Assembly (NCBI GenBank): GCA_038502055.1
Contig: JAXRKN010000044.1
Location: forward strand, 4,002,001 to 4,066,000
From: Tanytarsus gracilentus
Taxonomy: Eukaryota > Arthropoda > Insecta > Diptera > Chironomidae
DNA: 64,000 nucleotides
Direction: 5' to 3'
A program made the translations under genes and the position numbers. Of the stretch, positions 59,999-64,000 are shown one piece after another (positions within the stretch are counted from its first letter, which is position 1; every line of letters begins with the position of its first letter). The notes under the pieces were generated by a model, which saw only the letters and a program-made list of their open reading frames with translations, was not told the origin of the DNA and searched no databases.

Positions 59999-60721
59999 AG
60001 TGAGCTATTTTTTCTCGATGTCTGGCGTGAATCTTTCAAATCATTTTTAATCTAGACTTTTTTAATAAACACTTTGGTGTGGGTTTTTCTCAATTTTCCT
60101 TTTAAATAAACTTTTTAAACACTTTTCACTCTTTGCACATATTTTTATCTTCTTATTTTATTATTAACCAGAAAGACATTGTAGACGAAAAATGTTTTTC
60201 TTGCGCACTAATTCTCTTTTACAACCCGAGTTTGCCGACAGAAAAAAAAGATATCAAAGCATTATAAAAATTTTTATGCACTCTTTCAAAGCGTTCTCTT
60301 TCGTCTGAGAGCGAACTATGTGTGTGCATTACTTTGTTCCATGTGTTATATGTTTATTCTCTTTTTCCTTATCAAACGGAGAGAAAGAGAGAGAAAATTA
60401 TGTAGGGACTAGTAACTTTGTACTCGAATATTTTAAGGACTTATTTAAATAAATCATTAAAACATTTTTTAAATTTAAATTTTAACGGCTTTTTAACACG
60501 CTGCTTTTAATTTTAATTCACTCAACTTAATTAAGTTAATAAATTATCAAGAGAGTTCCTAACTGACATTAGAAATTCATAAAAGACATTCCGTCATTCC
60601 ATCCCGCAAAGCAACAAGAGTTCTATCTAGAAACTACTGTTTACATACACACAAACGCATCAATTGCTTATCATCTTCGCTCATTCTTATCGCCAAATTT
60701 TAGACACTTTTCAGTTCCTCT
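59999..60721. promoter_or_regulatory. Divergent upstream region, pseudokinase / TMEM14
   Basis: 723 bp between two divergent start codons. AT-rich with a GAGA-type run near 60380-60398 (GGAGAGAAAGAGAGAG), a motif bound by GAGA factor in flies. Promoter assignment is inferred from geometry. Confidence 0.45.
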
Positions 60722-61266
60722 ATGCCTTTCGATTGGACCAAAATGGATTTCGTTGGATTTGCTTATTCTGCACTAGTTGCAAGCGGTGGAATTATGGGTA
60801 TGTATAACTTTAAAACAATCGATTCGATTCGGCAAAAACTAACAACCATTTTTTTCTTTCCTTTTTCTACGCACTTAAGGCTACATTAAAGGTGAAAATA
60901 ATTTTTTTATTACTCATTAAAATATCTAATTAAAATTCAAAATAGCTCAAAGTATTCCATCACTCGCCGCTGGCCTCACATTTGGCGTTATTTTAGCTGG
61001 TAAGATTTTCTAATAAAGAATTACGAATCGTGAATAAACTTGTTGCTTATTTTTCTACAGGTGGTGCATACATGACCTCACAAGATCCGCCACGTCCTTT
61101 AATTCAGCTTGGCACTGCCACTATTCTCGGCGGCTTAATGGGATATCGTTTCGCTAACAGTGGAAAATTTATGCCGGCCGGTATTGTTGCTTTAGTCTCA
61201 GCGGTCGTTATTATTCGAGATCTTGTCGTTTACAAAAATTATCTGCCCATAATAGGACAAAAGTAG
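60722..61266 (+). CDS. TMEM14-family membrane protein
   Basis: Small four-helix membrane protein of the UPF0136/TMEM14 family; vertebrate TMEM14C sits in the inner mitochondrial membrane and aids porphyrin transport. Exons: 60722-60797, 60880-60891, 60946-60999, 61061-61266; 348 nt, 115 aa. Gly-rich helices are typical: FVGFAYSALVASGGIMGYIKA, SIPSLAAGLTFGVILAGGAY, LIQLGTATILGGLMGYRF and MPAGIVALVSAVVIIRDL. Exon 2 is only 12 nt (completing Gly-Tyr-Ile-Lys) yet is framed by a good acceptor (TTAAG) and donor (GTGAAA), and skipping it would keep frame. Convergent with the zinc-finger gene: 72 bp separate the two stop codons, and an AATAAA lies at 61331-61336. Confidence 0.93.
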
Positions 61267-61338
61267 TAGCGTAACGATTTTGGCAGTTTTTCAAAAAAAA
61301 AATCGATTTATTGTAAGAGTTAATTGAAAAAATAAAAA

Positions 61339-63300
61339 TTATATTAAATCCATATTTTCGTCTCTCCACGCGTCAAAGTGCTCGCGATGAGTTTTAAAAA
61401 CATGATTAGCGATCGAACGTTTGCTAAATTTTCTGTTACTACAGTATGGACACATGTAGAACTGTGTTGAGTTACCGTTGTGCAATTTTGAGTGCATTTT
61501 AAGATAACGTTCAAGAATGAAGCTTTTAGAGCACACTGAACAGACGAACGGTTCGTGGGAATTTTTGTAATGCTCTTTGAGTTGATCTCGCGATTCACAG
61601 CTTTCTTTGCAAATTCTACATGCAAATAAATCACCATGTACTGTCGCGTAGTGAGTTTTTAAGTGGTACTTGGTGGCTAATTCTCTGCTACAGATCTCAC
61701 ATTTATAAACTGGCACTTCTTTTCCATGAAAGCGTGAATGACGAGTGAGGAGAGTCTTGTTGATGAAGCACTTTGAACATTTATCGCACTTATAGTTTTT
61801 ATCTCCACTATGCACAGAAAGATGAGTCTGCAGGGATGCTTCGTTGGCCAGTTTTTTATCACACAAGTGACATATGTACTCGTTATTATCCAAATGTCTC
61901 TTCATGTGCTTATTATATGAATTTTTAGACATCTCTAAATTGCAGTATCGGCATCGAAACATTTTTGTGTCCTCTTGATTTTGATACACACACTCGTGCT
62001 GTTTATTTTCTTCATAGCTTCCGAACCAACTGTCGCAGTACTGGAAATTAAAAACGATTAATTTTAATTGATGAATTTAATTTCGTTTTTTACTAATTAC
62101 CTTGCATTTTCTCACATCCTCGGTTCTAAAGTCCTTTGCAGGTCTTCGTCTTCTTCGATTAAGGCAAGCGTGCTTCATAATTCCAGTTCGAGTGGTAAAT
62201 CTTTCACCGCAAGTCTAAAATTAATTAATTTAAATTCAGTTGATATAAAATGCTTAATCATTTACCTCGCACACGAAACGATACAATTTAGAGTGAAGGA
62301 GCAGGTGCTGTTTTAGTGACATGTTTGTCTTTAGAATTCTTCCACACAAATCGCATTCGTATCGACCTGTTTTTCTCGGATATTTCTTCTTTGGCTTCTT
62401 CTCACCAATAGATACAATAAATCCAGTCTCCTCATCTAAATGTTCATCATTTTCTTCTGCAAATTGTGCCGGTTTAAATTTTGGAGAGGGTGGAGGGACA
62501 TATTCTTCACCGCCATGTAACTTTGCGATGTGCGTCTTGAGATTTCGAGGGTTAATAAAAGCCTTTGAACAGTATTGGCAGTCGAGAGTCTCATGCAGGT
62601 GATTACTGAATGTCTTTTTGCTCAACTCCTTATTGCAGATGCGACAAATAAAATTACGCGGATCACATTGGAGGTAAGTGCATTCGTGTGAATTACGTTG
62701 TTCCTTGTTTTTAAAGATTGTTTCACAGTACTTGCAAGCAGCTTTCCCAGTAAGTTGGTGAGTTTTGTGATGTTGCTTCTTCGATTTTGAATCATTTTGA
62801 TCAAATAATTCCTCGACGGTGTAGGTCTCAATATCTTCCTCGTTCAGCATGTTAAAATCGTCCATTGATTGCATCGAGTGATCTAGAACCTCGTGTTCCG
62901 CAATTGTTGTGTATGGATGATCTTTAAGGACAACATCTTCATCTTCCTTCACTTCCAATTGAGTTTCTTCGGCTTCGTTGAAAGCAAGCTGGAACTTTTC
63001 AGAACTTTCATCTTTTAAAATTAACTCATCATCGTCCAATTGCTGCAAATATTCTTCATCTAAATACTCCTCGATAACCATTTCTTCCGATTGAACATGT
63101 TTATGTCTAAAAATGTTGAGAATAAATTAGTAAAATAATTACATTTTCATTTAGTCAACAAACTTGATTGGAAGATTTATTTTTCTTGCGGAATTTCTCA
63201 ATATCTTGTCGACTTGGGCCGTTTCTCCTTTACTCTCGACAATGAAGATATTTCCGCTTTGATTTTCTACAATTAAAACTTCTGGAATTGCTTTTGGCAT
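61339..63300 (-). CDS. C2H2 zinc-finger protein with about 13 fingers
   Basis: Likely nuclear DNA-binding transcription factor. Exons from the 5' end: 63300-63164, 63106-62266, 62214-62101, 62040-61339; 1794 nt, 597 aa. The N-terminal about 130 residues are acidic (EEYLDEEYLQQLDDDE) with no ZAD, BTB or KRAB domain. The first fingers are irregular (CKYCETIFKNKEQRNSHEC, CRICNKELSKKTFSNHLHE) and use C2HC endings. Canonical fingers follow, for example CDLCGRILKTNMSLKQHLLLH, CHLCDKKLANEASLQTHLSVH, CDKCSKCFINKTLLTRHSRFH and CSVCSKSFILERYLKMHSKLH. One finger is split by the intron at 62215-62265 (FVCE | TCGERF). Linkers are mostly not TGEKP. No individual orthologue is recognised; its start is 169 bp from the divergent Iwr1 gene. 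Confidence 0.9.
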
Positions 63301-63469
63301 GACTTTTTTAAAAAGATTTTAATTAAAATTCGAAAATGTTGAAAAACTGAAAATATTTTGTTTACAACTTTTTTGTCGGACTGTCACGAAAGATTTTGTT
63401 TATTTTTTTCGTTTACAAAAATATTTGTTGCAAAAATAAATTTTAATTTCAGTTGAAAGGATAAACAAA
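63301..63469. promoter_or_regulatory. Divergent promoter, zinc finger / Iwr1-like gene
   Basis: 169 bp between divergent start codons, AT-rich. A bidirectional promoter is inferred. TTTTAATTTCAG just before the Iwr1 start looks like a splice acceptor, so an upstream non-coding exon is possible. Confidence 0.5.
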
Positions 63470-64000
63470 ATGTCGACAATTATACGCGTAAAGAGAAGCT
63501 TAAATGAAGATCCACTAGATGATGATAAAATCGTGCTCAACTGTAAACGTCCAAAAATTGATGAAACTTCAACAATTTTAAAATTTGCCGGAACCGTAGA
63601 TAAAGTTTGTTAAAATGAGATTAATATTGTGCAATAGTTAATTAACTAATTCGATTTAGACCACAAACATCCAAGATCATTTGACAAAATTAACCAAAGA
63701 TGAAGCGAAGGGAATAGTTACACGCAAAAATTTAACTGACAATACTCTGAAGAAGCGCTTAGATCAGAATCAAGAGCAGAGAAACAAGAATCGCTTTAAA
63801 ATTGTTAGTCTATCAAGACCACAAGATCAGGAAGACGATGCAAGTTCGGAGTTAACAATCCTCGATGTTGAGAAGCATATTATAGTAAATCAGCTTAAAC
63901 CTGGAACTTCCAAGGGTGAAAAAAATGTTGTTTCATCATACAGTGACATAAGCGATGACGCATTCGTTTATGATCTCTACATTTCTGAATCGCCGAATGA
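63470..64000 (+). CDS. Iwr1/SLC7A6OS, RNA polymerase II nuclear import factor, 3' partial
   Basis: Iwr1 guides assembled RNA polymerase II into the nucleus. Exons: 63470-63604 and 63660 to beyond the window edge. The N-terminus MSTIIRVKRSLNEDPLDD...VLNCKRPK matches the family pattern of RVKRK and LVLxCKR motifs. The second exon runs through a charged region to VYDLYISE, the start of the Iwr1 Tyr/acidic motif (YDLYY/E). Translation is still open at 64000, so the acidic C-terminal end is missing. Confidence 0.9.

Noticed and set aside
61331..61346. Interlocked stops for TMEM14 and the zinc-finger gene
   Set aside because: The stops are 72 bp apart; only the 3' UTRs may overlap, unlike the 32749-32752 case.

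Overview
The window is eukaryotic and almost certainly from a dipteran insect. It is AT-rich, genes are split by short GT-AG introns, and clear orthologues of fly genes are present (chaoptin, naked cuticle, loqs, su(s), an off-track-like pseudokinase). A nematoceran midge-like fly is my guess from the compact layout; the species cannot be read from the sequence. Every coding model below was rebuilt by splicing in the genomic sequence, and exon lengths and phases close in frame in each case.

Layout: 1-2478 (+) 3' part of a ZnT2/ZnT8-type zinc transporter. 4968-12580 (+) chaoptin, whose fifth intron holds about 98 copies of an 18-bp repeat, each carrying a kappaB-like site. 14377-18154 (-) a type II membrane protein with a SEA domain and a long Ser/Thr-rich ectodomain. 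20384-22035 (-) a small secretory/membrane protein of unknown function with a 12-nt exon. 22428-24399 a terminal-inverted-repeat element filled with tandem repeats and a tRNA-like module. 27031-31387 (+) and 32242-32752 (+) two paralogous insect-type proteins sharing a C-terminal membrane module and intron positions. 32749-34171 (-) a NUDT19-like Nudix hydrolase with a peroxisomal SKL ending, whose stop codon interlocks with that of its convergent neighbour. 34556-37735 (+) glucose-6-phosphate 1-epimerase.

The right half is gene-dense: 38739-42020 (-) naked cuticle; 42952-44621 (-) a single-pass leucine-rich-repeat protein; 44760-47085 (-) prolyl oligopeptidase; 47214-48625 (-) splicing factor CWC25; 48862-50644 (+) loquacious; 51682-55745 (-) suppressor of sable; 56685-59998 (-) an off-track/PTK7-like pseudokinase receptor; 60722-61266 (+) a TMEM14 protein; 61339-63300 (-) a 13-finger C2H2 protein; 63470-64000 (+) the 5' part of an Iwr1/SLC7A6OS gene.

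These genes do not form one pathway. Themes are photoreceptor and cell-surface adhesion (chaoptin, LRR, SEA, otk-like), Wnt signalling (nkd, otk-like), and nuclear RNA work (CWC25, loqs, su(s), Iwr1). Several pairs are divergent with short shared promoters (CWC25/loqs 236 bp, zinc finger/Iwr1 169 bp, NUDT19/epimerase 384 bp). The best leads for something new are the kappaB-site array, a 20-bp perfect-with-wobble hairpin just downstream of loqs, the interlocked stop codons, a Gln-rich frame following the epimerase stop, and the lineage-type membrane-module gene pair.
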